Shown here piece by piece: positions 13,158-25,140 of a stretch of 64,000 nucleotides of DNA. A model generated the notes under the pieces. The model made no database searches. It had not been told where the DNA came from and saw only the letters and a program-made list of their open reading frames with translations. Position numbers and translations under genes: made by a program. Position 1 is the first letter of the stretch. Each line of letters starts with the position of its first letter. Origin of the DNA: Punica granatum (lineage: Eukaryota > Streptophyta > Magnoliopsida > Myrtales > Lythraceae); the NCBI RefSeq assembly GCF_007655135.1, contig NC_045134.1, positions 2,500,982 through 2,564,981 of the forward strand. The letters run 5' to 3'.

Positions 13158-15539
13158 TCTCGAAGCTGCTCCGGCCAATCCGATCGCAACGAGGCAGCAG
13201 TTCAAAGGCAAGCGACAGAGGATTAGGGTTTTCAGATCCGGAGGAGAGATACCGGCGTCGCCTCTGGCTACGATATTTTAGGATTCAACAACACCCAGAT
13301 GGGCCTATATTGGGCCATACTTGCATTGGGCTAAATTTAAAGAGTGGCCCAATTACAGTATCAGCTGCTGCCTTGGGCCTCTCTCTCTCTCTCTCTCTCT
13401 TGTATCATATGCTAGAGCGGCCGTGCATTGGTGCGCATTAATGAAAAACATTTGCTGGTGGATGGATAAAAAAGAAAGCCTTTGTTTAGATATAATATTT
13501 TACTCGAAAATGTTATACCTTTCTTAAAGTCTTATATCTTTTCGTTTGTAACACTATTTGGCCCGTTTACGCATGGTGATAAATTTGAATAGCTGAATTA
13601 CAAATCAAATCAAAATAATAATAAAAATTATAATTATATAGCTTGGAAATAAAAGCTTGAAGTTGATTCACTAAGTTCAAGAAATTTTCGGCAATATTAA
13701 TTTTTCTAGTTAAGGTAATTGGAGATATATTTGATCTAAAAATGAAAGTCGACAATAAAAAATAAATGGGGTGAGTGACCGATGCAAATAGAGAAAATGA
13801 TAACATAGTGGACGAGTCACGAGTGGGAAAGAGAAACTACGATGAATTGGGTTGAATAATTGTTATTAATTAGAAAAATTTATGGATTTTTATTTTGTCC
13901 ACCGGTTGTGCAAATCAATTCTTCACATGCGGCTTCTCTAATTGCATCATGCGTCTCGTCTAACACCTAAAACTAACTACGTTTAGTTCTTCCATAAATT
14001 TTATTTTTTTAATTAAATTTTTGTACTGATTGCCTTACATATAATGTTAACTTTTTCATTCAACCACAATTTATTGTAGGCAACAATTAAAAGTACTTTT
14101 GTCTGTTCTCTTGCAAGTTCATCTTTCATCTTCTTAGTTTTTCCATAAATTTGAGCTTCTCTATCGAATATAAATTTCAATGATCGGTCACCCTCTGCAT
14201 CCCGATTGTTCCATTTTTTTTTTCAGAAATTGTTAAAATGATATAATATTGAAATGTTAGGACAAAAGTAAAAATAAAAGAAAATAAGGGGCCGGCATGT
14301 GAATAATCACCAAGAAATTTGAGGACATGTTTACTTTTGGAGGACTTTTCAATTTTCTTAGAAAATCTTCTAAAAATAGAAAAATTGTAAAGAATACATT
14401 TACTTATATTGAATTGAATTAATTTTCCAAAGAAAATTTTCTTCTCTTTATTCTAAATTGTATATAAATCAGCTAGAGAACCTCTCTTTTTAGTTCTCCA
14501 GTTTTTCTATATTTATCATTTCCTTTTTTATATTCTAATTAATAACTTTCCTTTTCTATTGACTTTTATATTTATAAATTTATTTTATATCATATTTTTT
14601 ATGGTGATTACTCCAATTATTCTTATATTAGAAAATTTTCTAATTTGACATTAGTAAACATATTCTTATATTTTTTATGAAAAAATAAATTTAGAAAATG
14701 AAAAGAAAAAAAGAGATGAAAGGTGGAAATCAACTTTGCCCTCAAATTTCCAATACTTGCTTCCCGGATAATTTTGACTTAATCACTCAAGCACTTATTA
14801 AAATAGTGCTCAAAATTTCATCACTTAAAATAAGTGCTGAAATTTTAAGCCCAAACAAATACTGTATTTTTTCGATGAGAATCCTGATATTCGGATGTCC
14901 AACATGTTTCAACTATTTTAGTTTGGATCCGTTCGTCCAGCAATAATAACATCAAGCCACCAGCTCTCACATCCCTCCCTCTCTCTCTCTCTCTCCCTCC
15001 CTCCCTCCTTCCCTCCTTCCCCCTCTCTTCGTGGCGGCCGCCAACCATCACCCATCATCAATGACTTCGTCCTCCAAAAATGGTAGGATAATTGGAGGGA
15101 TAGTCCGGGCGGAGTCTGCACACACTTATCCTATACATTGTTTGCTGTTTCTTTTTTGGCAATATATATATATATATATTTGTTTTTAAATTTGTTATTC
15201 CTTCATTATCTTGGGTAATACCAGAATGTTTAATTGGAAAACTAACGACAGGAAATTTTCCATTAACTGAGGTTGAGAGAGTAAATATGCTAAAATAATA
15301 GTAGTGTTGAGGTGAAAATTCCCCGCCTTCGACTGTGCGTCTTTTCCCAAAGACACCGGATTTCTAAAGCAACTAGTTTTCTCATTTTTTAATGGATATT
15401 GTTTGCAGAGGTAATTAAGCATCATAACTAATGGAATTAATATTTGGAATAAAAAGAAGATAATTACTATCTGTTATTAAAAAGAAGAATGATAGCAACG
15501 GAATAGAGGATCCGAACAGTAGAAACGGGGGAACTAAAG
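13158..15539. other. Intergenic, AT-rich, one weak foldback candidate
   Basis: It includes a CT microsatellite at about 13380-13400, a polypyrimidine block at 14975-15025 and a TA run at 15163-15178. Between about 14321 and 14665 the sequences ATGTTTACT and AGTAAACAT face each other, with AGAAAATTTTCT-type blocks inside, so a degraded MITE is possible. No gene is recognised. Confidence 0.4.
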
Positions 15540-17690
15540 GAGAAAATTGTGAAGAGATTATTTTGAGGCAATCTGGTAGAGCAAAGAATCTCCCGGGTCA
15601 TTTCAATGACTTCGTTGTGCTCACTCCCCCCTCTCATTTGCCTACTTTCGGTGACTTCTCAGGTACGATCCACTCTATTAAGCAATTTATCACTTATTCT
15701 GCAATTAGTTAATGATCGCCATAAGGCATTTCTAGCTGCCATTGATTCAAAAAGGAACCTCAGTCATATCGTGAGGACTTATCCCATCTTAATGATGCAA
15801 AGTTCGATGACTTTTTGGAGAAATAGACCCTGAAAACGACTTGATGGTCGGAAGAGGATGACTATTAGTTACTGGACAAGACTTCATTGATTTATGGCCA
15901 ATAAAGATGGTTCCGAAAACCGCCCCACAAAAGATTCCGCAATATTTTTTGGAGCGCTTGGTAATTATAATTTATAAACTGCAGATTGAAATTCGTTTCT
16001 GACATCTGAGAGATGCTATAGTGGAAGAGATACAAGCATTGGAATCCAATGGCACCTGGACTATAGAGGAACTTCCTTTCGGATAACGTCCAATCGGATG
16101 CAACTGGGTATTCAAGGCGAAGTGTCGAGCATACGGAAGTGTCAAGAGGTATAAGGCTCAACTAGTAGCTAAATGTTTTACGTAGGTGGAAGGCATTGAT
16201 TATCATGAAACGTTTGCGTCGGTGGCTAAATTGGTAATGATACTATGCTTGTTGACAGTTGCCATTGCTCAAGGCTAGGAGATGCATCAGATGGACGTCA
16301 ATAACGCATTTTTGCATGGGGATCTGGATGAGGAGGTCTACATGCAATTGCTTCCTGGTTTTTCTTCTTCTAATGATGGGCGAGTGTGTCAGCTACGTAA
16401 ATCCTTATATGGTCTCAGGCAAGCTTCACAAAACTGGTTTGCAAAGTTCGCAGATGCAATGCGATGATACAGTTTTAACCAATCAGGTGCCGATCACTCT
16501 CTCTTTACCTATAAGAAGGGCACCATGTTTATCGCAGTTCTAGTGTATCTGGATGATTTGATCATAGTTGGGAATCATTCTGATCAGTGTGTCTCTTTCA
16601 AGAATTATCTGGATCGGTGTTTCAGCATTAAGGACTCAGGTCCTTTGAAGTACTTTTTGGGAATTGAAGTGACTCGCATGAACTTCGCTCTTTTCCTTAG
16701 TCAGCGCAATTATGCGCTAGATATACTGACATAATGTAGGATGCTTGGGTCACAACGCTCACAATTTCCCATGGAGCAACATTACCATGTGTCGACTAGT
16801 ACTAGTACTCCACTGTCGGATCCATCTTAATACATGCAGCTTATTGGTAGACTAATATATCTCACTATCAACAGGCCATAGTTCAATTATTCCTGGCATG
16901 TACTGGCATAGTTCATGCAGGAGTCTCGCCAGGAGCATTGGGATGCTGCCATGAGAATTTTGCGTTATCTGAAGCAATCTCCTGGGCAAGGCATCTTTCT
17001 GCGGCCTAATTCATTTGAGCTTGAAGCCTACTGTGATTCAGATTGGGCTAGCTATCCTTTGACTAGACGATCTGTCATGGGATACTTTGTTACAATAGGA
17101 GGCAACCAGATCTCTTAGAAAACGAAGAAGCAATCTACAGTTTCTCACTTATCAGCAGAAGTAGAATTTCGAGCGATGGTGGCAACTATCAGTGAGCTCC
17201 TATGGCTAAGCAATCTACTATTTTCACTTGGAGTACGGATGACGCGACCTTCTCGGTTATTCTGCGACAATCAAGCAGCTCTACACACTGCAACAAATCG
17301 TGTTTTTCGTGAGCGCACGAAGCACATAGGGATTGATTGTCACTTTGTTCGTGAGCATATTAAGTCCGGTGTAGTAGCCACAACCCATGTGTCTATTGGT
17401 CTTTAGATTGCAGCATCTTCACCAAGGCATTGGATCGCGATCGCTTCTGCTTTCTCCTCAGCAAGGTAGGCATTTGAGATCCTCATACTCCAACTTGAGG
17501 GCGAGTATTACAGAATATTGAGATTCTGTATAATTGTGTATAATATATTTCCATGTATATTTGAGTAGATTAGGAAGACAATGTATTTACTTAGCCTAGA
17601 ATCCCATAGTTCTTTCATTTCCTTGTCTTGTATAGGCATTGTGCCTACATATACGTTTCTCCCATAGTAATGGAATTAAGTTTGAAGGTT
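15540..17690 (+). mobile_element. Ty1-copia retrotransposon remnant (RT, RNase H, 3' end)
   Basis: Read over several stops and frameshifts, this follows copia pol order. A pre-RT segment (LRQSGRAKNLPGHF) lies near 15560-15600. The RT start (ALESNGTWTIEELP, then NWVFKAK) lies near 16040-16130, followed by [19 protein letters not shown] at 16285 and [16 protein letters not shown]. The polymerase motif YLDDLIIVG sits near 16547-16573 and FLGIEV near 16660. RNase H signals YCDSDWA (about 17029) and STVSHLSAE (about 17139) follow. A GAGGGCGAGTATTA tract at about 17499 resembles the polypurine tract, and what follows looks like a partial 3' LTR. There is no gag, protease or 5' LTR in view. The element is dead. 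Confidence 0.88.
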
Positions 17691-18530
17691 CCAAAACTTA
17701 TTAGTTGGCAAGTCCTCTTAGCTTCCTCGAGAATGGTTATGGATCTCTTAGATCAAACCCCTAGAGACTGGTTAAAGCTCAGTACAGATGGTGCCCTCGA
17801 AGGGGAATCCGGTGCTTGAAGGAGCGGGCAGTGTACTCGAGGACGGTGATGGGAGATGGATTAGGGTTTTGCTCATAATGTTGGAGTCTCAACTGCAGTA
17901 TTTGCTGAATTATGGGGTGTTTTTATTGGGTTTAAGCATGTATGGGACATTGGATACTGGAAGATTATTCTAGAGGTTGACTCCGAGACGGTCTGCAGAC
18001 TTATCTCGTCGGATTCCAAGTGTACTCCACAAGTTTCTTGCCCCGTCGATGCCATCAAGGCTTTGCTAAAGCTGAATTGGCTTATCAAGGTACGTCATTA
18101 TCTTCAGGGAGGGAACTATTTGTGCTGATTGGATTGTTCGGATGGCATCGCAGCTGCCTTTAGGTTCTCACTTCTTCTCTCACCCTCTGGGCGGCATCAA
18201 TTCGCTACTCTTTGGCGTCAGGGGCGAAGCCAGTGTGTCAGTAGGGGGGACAATTGCCCCCCCTGAACTTTTGTTTTTTTTTCAATTTTACCCAAAAAAT
18301 ATGAATTTTTCTATGTAAAATTTGTATTTTGCCCCTCCTGAACTTTAAATTTTTGAAATTTTACCCCAAAAGTATCAGTTTGTCCCCCTTGAATAAAAAA
18401 TCTAGCTTCGCCCCTGTTTGGCGTCACAGTTGGGGTTTCCCTATCTTTGATCTCCCAAGCTACAAATGAGTGGCCAGAAAAAGTGGTACGAGCCATACGT
18501 ATGGGAAATATTATCAGTTAACTTTTCCAG
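17690..18530 (+). pseudogene. LINE-type RNase H domain remnant (RVT_3)
   Basis: After frame shifts, this reads as the RNase H-like domain found at the end of plant non-LTR retrotransposons. It has WLKLSTDGALEG (catalytic Asp) near 17772-17805, FAELWGVFIGFKH (catalytic Glu) near 17905, and IILEVDSETVCRLI (second Asp) near 17965. NEWPEKVVRAI lies near 18467-18500. It is interrupted by the hAT-type MITE at 18219-18416. I cannot tell whether it was part of a LINE or a stand-alone RNase H-like gene; it is now non-coding. Confidence 0.7.
18219..18416. mobile_element. hAT-type MITE with perfect 8-bp target duplication
   Basis: The 198-bp insert has termini CAGGGGCGAAGCCAG and CTAGCTTCGCCCCTG, which are inverted repeats (CAGGGGCGAAGC is shared). 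TTTGGCGT lies directly outside both ends, at 18211-18218 and 18417-18424. An 8-bp duplication plus CAGGG termini is diagnostic of the hAT superfamily. The interior contains GCCCCTCCTGAAC-type repeats and T runs and codes for nothing. It sits inside the RNase H remnant, so it inserted later. Confidence 0.93.
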
Positions 18531-18858
18531 TCAACTTTTGTGATTTTTATGGAATGTACGTATGAGTATGGCCTACCTGCAAGTCAGAGGCCTGTGGTCG
18601 TTATTGGAACTCATTTTATTTGATTTGATGGAAAATTTGTTCCTCCCCGTTTACAGTCTCTTAGCTAAGCTTCTTCTTCCTCTACTTCCTCTGGACTGTA
18701 CATCCTTGTTCTTCTTTGAACCTTGGCAAGAGCAAGGGGCTGTGTCCTGCTAACATCTCCGTCTCTAGAGAGTAACTTCACGATTTGCTACTGAATTGGA
18801 ACTTTTATAGTTTCATTCTTGTATCTTTGATTGATCAATTTGTGGGAACAAGGAGAGC

Positions 18859-20509
18859 ATGGAGGTGAAGGAAGTGCTGCACATGAGCAGAGGAGATGGA
18901 GAGAACAGCTATGTTAAGACCTCGACTTATACGGTTCGCTCTGGAAACCCACCTTTTATTCGATAATCTCTCTTTGTATCGATGTAGTATTCTCGGAATG
19001 TTGTTATTATAGAATCTCTTTCCCAGCTAACCTTTTGATTCCTAGATAAACCAGTAATTCAGCACTGATCAAATCAATAAAATGAATCACTTGCATCATC
19101 AAAGAAAATATAGATTGGACCCAACCCCCTAAATTTAACAGTGATTTGTGCCTGAGCTAACAACTTCATTCGCTCAGCAAATGATTGCTCTTTTCACCAA
19201 GCCGGTGATCGCTAGCGCAGTCAATTCCCTGTTCCAAGAACCTTTCTTCCCTTGCAAGCTCCTCAATGTGGCAGACCTCGGTTGCTCTTCAGGCCCGAGC
19301 ACTTTCACTTTCATGTCCACTGTGATTGAGAGCGTCAAAAGCAACTGCAGAGGATTGGGATCTACACCGCCCGAGATCCAATTTTACTTGAATGATCTTC
19401 CTGGCAATGACTTTAATACTCTGTTCAAGAGCCTCTCCGACCTCCATCGGAATCTTGATGGCTTGTCATTCTTCGTGATGGGAGCTCCAGGCTCTTTCCA
19501 TGAAAGAATCTTTCCTCAGAATTGCTTGCATCTTGTTCATTCTTCATACAGTGTCCACTGGCTATCTCAGGTCGGTAGAATTACGATCTTTACCCTTTCA
19601 ATTTGCTATCACTTACATTTGCCAAACTATTGACGTAATATTATGACATTGCATTCTCTGATTATATCCTCGGCCTAGCAGTCCTGTATAATCCATTCTA
19701 TAGGTTATTGAATCAGAAGAGTTCAACATGATAGAAAATGGCAGGTCCCGCGGCTTACAACTGAAGAAGGCTTGCCGATGAACAAGGGAAAGATTTACAT
19801 ATCTAAGACAAGCCCTCCTGAGGTTAAGGAGGCCTACTTGGCTAAGTTCGAGGTAGACTTCACAAATTTTCTGAGATGTCGGAGTGAAGAAATGGTAACT
19901 GGTGCTCGTCTCGTGCTAGTGCTTCATGGGAGGCGAAATGCAGATCCTGCAAGCAAAGAGAGCTGCTATATCTGGGAGTTACTAGCTGAGGCAATCTCAA
20001 GCATGGTCTCTGAGGTATAACTGCAGCACATCGGCTGAACTGAACTGTTCAGATTCAATAGTTGAGGTCCATCAGACGATTCAATTACAATAACACTTAT
20101 TTCTGTGGCCTATCAGCTCCTAACATGATCAGTGGCCTTTTCCTCCCACGTGCAGGGGCTCGTAGAGGAAGAGAAGCTAGATACCTTGAACGTGCCATAC
20201 TACACAGCCTCTCAAGAGGAAGTCCAACATATAGTCCAACAAGAAGCATCCTTCACAGTGGAGCACGTCGAAACATTTGCCTTGGATGTCGGAGGAATAT
20301 CATCAGAAAAAGAGGATCCATGGACCAGAGGGAGAAAGCAAGCGAAGCACACTAGGTCATTCACAGGTTCCGTCGTTCAGCACCATCTCGGGGAAGAGGT
20401 CATGGACAAGCTTTATGGTGAAAAGTTGGCCCACTTGATTGGAAAAGACTTAAGCAAGGGAGAGAGGCAGGGCATCAGCATTGTCCTTATGCTAAGGAAA
20501 CGTGACTAG
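18859..20509 (+). CDS. SABATH carboxyl methyltransferase, array copy 1 (intact)
   Basis: Four exons (18859-18933, 19178-19570, 19745-20014, 20156-20509) give 1092 nt and 363 residues. SABATH enzymes methylate a carboxyl group of small acids such as salicylate, benzoate or jasmonate using S-adenosylmethionine in the cytosol. The SAM-binding motif [10 protein letters not shown], the [13 protein letters not shown] block, [12 protein letters not shown] and the substrate-pocket [11 protein letters not shown] are all present. The C-terminal cap domain runs through exon 4. An upstream non-coding exon ending in AAGAGCA near 18735, followed by an acceptor just before the ATG, suggests a leader intron, as in the other copies. 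The residues VH before the pocket Trp differ from the LM of known salicylate methyltransferases, so the true substrate is open. Confidence 0.9.
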
Positions 20510-20914
20510 TTAAGTCGATACATGCTCCGCATTGCATGTTTTTCCATTAAGGAAATGGATGTTCACAATCAAAGTTGTTGTAACAATTCTCCAATAAGCT
20601 AAATAAAGCTGTGGCCCATTCAATTATGGTCTAATTTAAAAGCCTAACATCAGTGCCATGCTCGATCAGCCTGTATTGGAAGTTTCAGGTGAAAACAATT
20701 GAAAATTTTTTGAGAGAGGAATATGGAAGAAAGGCAACATCGATAGCTAGGGTGCCATTGCATACAGATAGGGGCTTAAGAACTCACATTACACGTTCAT
20801 TGCATCATCTACATTCTTAGGTAGAAGAAAACAAAGAAGTTTTTGTCTTTCATTATTAAAGCAAAATAAATAGAAAACAAAGAGCTCTAGGGCCTGGTCA
20901 GAAAGAGTAAAGAG

Positions 20915-21118
20915 AGCTCCAGTAATTCAACGACCATTATCACTTATCGGCAGAGAGCTGCAGTCGGATGCACAGTCTTGATCAATGATGATTGCAGCAC
21001 CGACCCCCTTAGCTGGCTGATGCTATTTCAGCTAATGGGATAGCGGTGTGCAAGGAACCCTGCAAAACCAATGGGCCACGGAGCCAGTAGCTACAAGCAA
21101 CCATTTTATATTCACACT
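20915..21118 (-). pseudogene. PIP1 aquaporin 3' exon remnant (unit 1)
   Basis: The reverse strand carries decayed copies of aquaporin exons 4 and 3. Segments align by eye with the intact PIP1 gene at 37541-37894: the sequence around CAGAGAGCTGCAG matches exon 4, and the sequence from GATGATTGCAGCACCGA to CACGGAGCCAGTAGCTACAAGCAACC matches exon 3 and its upstream splice region. Indels destroy the frame. It lies about 0.4 kb after SABATH copy 1, the same relative place as the intact PIP1 after copy 6. Confidence 0.78.
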
Positions 21119-21399
21119 TATATTATTGACTGAATCAATTTATATCCATGCCTCGATGGAGCGGTGATTCTCCCTTCAAACCGAGCTTCTTCTTCCTCCG
21201 AAGATCCATCTTCTTCCATTCCAGTCCCCGAAACTGTTAATGTCTACGAACCTTGACAAGAGCAGGTCTTTATCTCCAGCGGACATCGAGTGTTTCTTTA
21301 GAATGTAACTTTCTGATTCGATTCACTTGATTATTTCTCTCGTGTCACTAGACAGAAAATTCCTAATGTTCATATTCTGTTTTTTGGAACAGAGTGGGT

Positions 21400-22953
21400 A
21401 TGGAAGTGAAGGAAGTGCTGCACGAGCGGACGAGATGGCGAGAACAGCTATTTTAATACCTCAATCTATACGGTACGCTATAGAAACCCATATTTTGATT
21501 CCTGTAGTTCTATATCTTTCAATTTTATCCCAGGAACTTACTAGATGAACCAGTAATTTATCGATCGGAACAATAAATATGAACATCACCCAATATGGAA
21601 GAAATTAAATATTGATACTAACCCTGTAAATTTATATCTGGTTCGTCTTTGAACTATCAAATTCATTTGGTCAGAAAAAAATCGCTGTTATAACCAAGCC
21701 GGTGATCGCAGAACAGTTAATTCCCTGCTCCAAGAACCCATATTCCCCTGTAAGCTGCTGAATGTGGCAGACCTCGGTTGCTCAACGGGCCCAAACACGT
21801 CTACTTTCATGTCCACTGTGATTGAGGCCATAGAAAGCAGTGCAGAGGATCGGGAACTACAATGCCTGAGATCCAGTTTTACCTGAACGATCTTCCTGGA
21901 AATGACTTCAATACTTTGTTCAAGAGACTCACCGAGTTCCGAAGGAATTATGAGGGCTTGTCATTCTTCGTGATGGGAACTCCGGGATCTTTCATTGAAA
22001 GAATCTTTCCTCAGAATTGCATGCATCTTATTCATTCCTCGTACAGTGAGTTTCACTGGCTATCTCAGGTCAGTAAAATTACAGTCCACCCTCTCAATTT
22101 TGTGTTAGTTACATTTCTTGACAAGATGAAAAATGGCAGTTTCCACTGCTTACCACTGCAGAAGGTTTGCCACTGAACAAGGGGAAAATTTACATCTCTG
22201 AGACGAGCCCTCCAGAGGTTAAGGAGGCTTACTTGGCTCAGTTCCAAGAAGATTTCACAAACTTTCTGCAATGTCGGAGCAAAGAAACGGTGGTTGGCGC
22301 TTATCTCGTGTTACTACTTAATGGGAGGCAGTCTGCAGATCCCGCAATCAAGAAGAGCTGCTATCCGTGGGAGTCGCTTGCCAAGGCAATCTCTAGCTTG
22401 GTGTCAGAGGTATAAGTGCAATGCATAAGCTGAAATGAACTGTTCAAACATGATGGCTCGTTCCTGGGGCCTATGAGCTCCTCACACGATGACCTTTTCC
22501 TCCCATGTGCAGGGGCCCATGGAGGAAGAGAAGCCAGACGACTTGAACTTGCCCTACTACAGAGCCTCCCAAGAGGAAGTCCAACAGATAGTGCAGCAAG
22601 AAGGATCATTCATGGTGGAGCACATCGAGACACTTGTGTTAGATGTTGGAGGACCTTCGTCAGGGGAAGAGGATCCATGTATCAGGGCAAAGAAGCTGGC
22701 AAAGAGTGTGAGGTCCTTCACTGGCTCAATCTTGCAGCACCATCTCAGGGAAGAAGTCATGGACAAGCTATACGGCGAGAAGTTTGCATACTTGATTGGG
22801 GAAAATATGAGTAAGGAACCCATCAAAGGCATCAGCATTATCCTTGTACTCAGGAAACTTTACCAGCAGGCATTACATGTTACGTTTTGCATGTTTTTCT
22901 ATGAATCCTCTCAGACATATAAACACGGAGAAAAGGGATTACTTTCCGGGTAA
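21400..22953 (+). pseudogene. SABATH methyltransferase, array copy 2 (frameshifted)
   Basis: The four-exon layout is preserved (about 21400-21472, 21675-22068, 22140-22409, 22513-22953). The reading frame is not. In exon 1 a 2-bp deletion at about 21423 turns CACATGAGC into CACGAGC and runs into a TAA. Exon 2 lacks one base near 21709 and another at 21840/21841 relative to copies 1 and 4. Exon 2 also has a 3-bp gain in the pocket (YSEFHW instead of YSVHW). The normal stop is lost, and the last exon runs on about 34 residues past the usual RK(H/L) ending. Exons 3 and 4 remain open and well conserved, so the decay looks recent or the copy may be a donor for gene conversion. Confidence 0.87.
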
Positions 22954-23224
22954 AAATAAGTTCCTGGCCATATCTATACATGTATTTGCTTGGAAAGATT
23001 AAACTCTAGTATCATCATATTCCAACAATTTTTATTCTGAAAAGTAGGACAACAATGGCCATTATGATCAGGCCGTGTTCTGAAATTTTCGATGGAACCA
23101 ATCAAGAAAAATGTGTGAGGAAATTATGAGTGCTGCCGAACAAAAGGCACCACCCATAAAAATCCTCACTGCATCAGTAATTTTGAAAAGGAAGAAGAAG
23201 TAGACAGATGACTGTTTTCATGGT

Positions 23225-23350
23225 CATCCAATGCAGGGTCTCGAATATTGATGATCGCAGAGCACTGATGCTCCAAGCTGCTCGATGCCTATCCTGGTAA
23301 TAAGGATGGTTTCCACGTGCAGTAGGGACACTGTGAATTCATATTCGTAC
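23225..23350 (-). pseudogene. PIP1 aquaporin exon 3 remnant (unit 2)
   Basis: On the reverse strand, sequence from GATGATCGCAGAGCACTGATG to ACACTGTGAATTC aligns by eye with exon 3 of the intact PIP1 gene (37754-37894), with clear drift and indels. No open frame survives. It lies about 0.3 kb after SABATH copy 2. Confidence 0.68.
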
Positions 23351-23647
23351 ACATTATTGATCAAGCCAATTTCATACATCACCAATTAATCTGCTTATGA
23401 GTTCATGTTTTCAATTTTATTTTTCTGGTCTGAGTCCAAAATATATACTTTTTATGTTTATCTTTTTGGATAAATATAACATTATAATTAGAGGGAATTG
23501 ATGGATGGACAGAAACAAGATTGCTGTTCCCTGGTTAATTCCAGTCATAGGATTCGTCTGGTCGCCTGTCCCACTCCATTTACTTTGTCTAGACTGATCT
23601 TGCTCTTCGTCTGACTCCTCTCCCAAGTTCACATCCCAGAAGTCATC

Positions 23648-25140
23648 ATGGAAACCCGCCTTTTGTTCCTTCATTTCTGTAATACATGCATGTTTGATGT
23701 TCCTGGAAAATCGTTGTCATGGAATCTCTCTCCTGAACTTAGAGAGATCTACTTTAAAGTTCCTATAGCTCACTCTGACAGGATGATCAGATTTCTCTTA
23801 TGGTAAAATTCCTATAGTCGTGAACCTAACAACTTTGTTTTGTCCCAGCAAAAGGTAGCTGTCGACGTAACCAAGTCAGTGATTGCTAGCACGGTCAAGC
23901 ACTATGGGCCCAAGCACTATCAATTTCATGCCCACTTTTTTTTTTTTTGGATCGATCACTTTCACATCCACTTTGATGGAGACCGCAAGAAACTGCAGAG
24001 GAAGGGGACCTACGCTGCCTGAGATCCAATTTTACCTGAATGATCTTCTCTGAGTTCCGCTTATTCTTCGTGATGGGAGCTCCATGAAAAGATGTTTCCT
24101 CAGATCAGTGCATCTTATTCATTCCTCATTCAGTGTTCAGAGGCAACCTCTCAGGTCAACAGTACTACAATTCACCCTCAGTTTTCTGCCAATTTCTTAC
24201 CTCAGAATTATCTTTAGTTTCTTAACGAGCAAAACCTATAAAATTGCAGCCTCTATTCTTTCTGTTTTCAGCCTTCTAATAAATATTTTCAGACGCACCG
24301 TTGGTCCGAACCGTGTATACAAGTGTGCAAACCTATCTTTCCCTCTTGTTGACTGGATCTTTTCAGTTGAGTTTTCGAGAATCTGATCCATATCGATCTC
24401 AACAAGTGAGAAGAGTTAAATAATATGAAACATTGCAGGTTCCACGGCTTACAACTGAAGAAGGCTTGCCACTGAACAAGGTAATTTTCTGAGATGCCGG
24501 AGTGAAGAAGTGGTTTTTGGTGGTCGTCTCGTGTCAGTACTTTATCCTGCATGCAAGGAGAATGGCTATCCCGGGGAGTATCTTGGCGAGGAAATCTCTA
24601 GTATCATATCAGAGGTATAACCTTATTAATTGCCAATCATTAATTCGATAAGCTGTCAGATAATTTAGTGCGTACAGAAAAGCGTGCTTCTCGTAGCAAA
24701 GAAAACTATTTTCCGATCAGTTGAAATGTTCAGAACTGCTCAATAGTATTGTTGATAACAAAAGTGGAGATTCATCCTGCCAATTTGGACATGATTATTC
24801 ATGTTCCTGGGACCTATCACCTCATAACAACTTGATCTTTTCCTCCCACATGCAGGGGGCTCGTGGAGGAGCATGAAATAGTCCATCATGTGCAATAGAG
24901 CACATGGAGACGATTGCATCGGAGGAAGAGGATCCATGGATCAGCGAGAAGAAGCAGGGCAAGGACGTCAGGTCATTCACGTACAGAGTTAATCATCCAG
25001 CACTATCTTGGGGAAGAGGTCTTGGACAAGCTCTACGACGAGAAGATGGCTTATGGGATTGGCGAATATTTGGTTAAGAAACAGATCCTGTGTCATCAAC
25101 CTTAATTATTCTTATACTTAGGAAACATGCCTATGCCTAG
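23648..25140 (+). pseudogene. SABATH methyltransferase, array copy 3 (decayed)
   Basis: Pieces of all exons can be followed, but each is damaged. Exon 1 keeps only ATGGAA, then jumps into sequence that belongs to intron 1 (AACCCGCCTTTTG). Exon 2 starts normally at about 23850 (QKVAVDVTKSVIASTVK), then loses the part coding for LLNVADLGC, repeats a short AGCACTATCAATTTCATG-like piece, and later loses NDFNTLF. Exon 3 starts at about 24440, stops after GLPLNK and resumes near FLRCRSEE. Exon 4 (from about 24856) lacks much of its front half but keeps QHYLGEEV and DKLYDEKMAY. The ending is shifted and extended (HAYA then stop). The SAM-binding motif is missing, so no enzyme is possible. Confidence 0.88.

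Noticed and set aside
13157..13211. Upstream in-frame ATG for eIF3f
   Set aside because: The 18 extra residues are not seen in the family, whose proteins start MAASE as at 13157.
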